DNA of 6,056 nucleotides, taken from DATAMF01 sp964472565 (GTDB lineage: Bacteria > Chloroflexota > Anaerolineae > Aggregatilineales > Aggregatilineaceae). Every line of letters begins with the position of its first letter. Position 1 is the stretch's first letter. The position numbers were made by a program, and so were the translations under genes. Location of the stretch: contig CAYYNB010000256.1 of the NCBI GenBank assembly GCA_964472565.1, forward strand, positions 1 to 6,056. Direction: 5' to 3'. Below are positions 6,006 through 6,056 of this stretch, piece after piece. Below the pieces are notes generated by a model that had not been told where the DNA came from, did not search any database, and saw nothing but the letters and a program-made list of their open reading frames with translations.

Positions 6006-6056
6006 GGGGAAAAACTTGGGCAGACGGCTTATCTGAGTGCGACGTGAAAGTCGTTT

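Larger units (their letters stand above)
4779..6041 (+). mobile_element. IS-B: second, diverged member of the IS-A family (ends approximate)
   Basis: The limits come from comparison with IS-A. Aligning the conserved TATAAT (48 bp from the terminus in IS-A) puts the left end near 4779, where TGCAGGATCAGTTAAAGGG lines up loosely with the IS-A repeat. The reverse complement of the sequence after the transposase stop (about 6023-6041) gives GCACTCAGATAAG, an imperfect partner sharing GCA, TCAG and TAA(A/G) blocks. The predicted length of about 1263 bp is close to the 1289 bp of IS-A. The repeats are much less perfect than in IS-A, so the ends may have decayed or be misplaced by a few bases. Confidence 0.6.

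Noticed and set aside
6039..6056. Small hairpin CGAC-GTGAAA-GTCG followed by TTT at the right edge
   Set aside because: The stem is only 4-5 bp and the window ends in the T-run, so a terminator cannot be supported.
1..6056. CRISPR arrays, tRNA or rRNA genes, toxin-antitoxin or phage-defence genes
   Set aside because: No spaced direct repeats, cloverleaf-like sequences, rRNA signatures or relevant protein motifs were seen on either strand.

Overview
The window is a patch of insertion-sequence wreckage built on an arsenic-resistance (ars) operon. It holds two related DDE-type IS elements (called IS-A and IS-B here), one IS1-like element with a zinc-ribbon transposase, the remains of an arsR-arsC-acr3 operon, and one intact SEC-C protein gene. 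The style of the transposases and of the ars genes suggests a member of the Chloroflexota. That is an impression from protein sequence only; no taxonomic marker is present.

Layout, left to right. Bases 2-55 (+) are the cut end of a different transposase gene. Bases 56-1344 are IS-A, bounded by perfect 24-bp inverted repeats, with its transposase on the minus strand. Directly against its right end is the first 59 codons of an ACR3-type arsenite efflux gene (1521 to 1345, minus), followed upstream by an intact thioredoxin-type arsenate reductase gene arsC (2023 to 1574, minus), an intrinsic terminator with an overlapping promoter (about 2062-2100), and the 3' half of arsR (about 2274 to 2113, minus). 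The missing 5' half of arsR is replaced by the left end of the IS1-like element, whose transposase runs from a GTG at 2386 to 3723 (+). Next comes an intact 281-codon gene with a C-terminal SEC-C zinc motif (3807-4652, +), then IS-B (about 4779-6041) with its transposase at 4881-6005 (+).

How the parts work together. The ars genes originally formed one leftward operon: the ArsR repressor, ArsC to reduce arsenate to arsenite, and Acr3 to pump arsenite out. As read here, only arsC is whole. The pump is cut after 59 codons and the repressor has lost its N-terminus, so the locus probably no longer confers regulated resistance. At both broken ends the expected other half of the gene is absent from the far side of the IS. 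The damage therefore includes IS-mediated deletion or recombination, or misassembly at a multicopy IS, rather than simple insertion.

I found no convincing new biological system. The points most worth checking are the mismatched flanks of IS-A, the decapitated arsR, the promoter/terminator overlap ahead of arsC, and possible outward transcription from the IS1-like element into the SEC-C gene.
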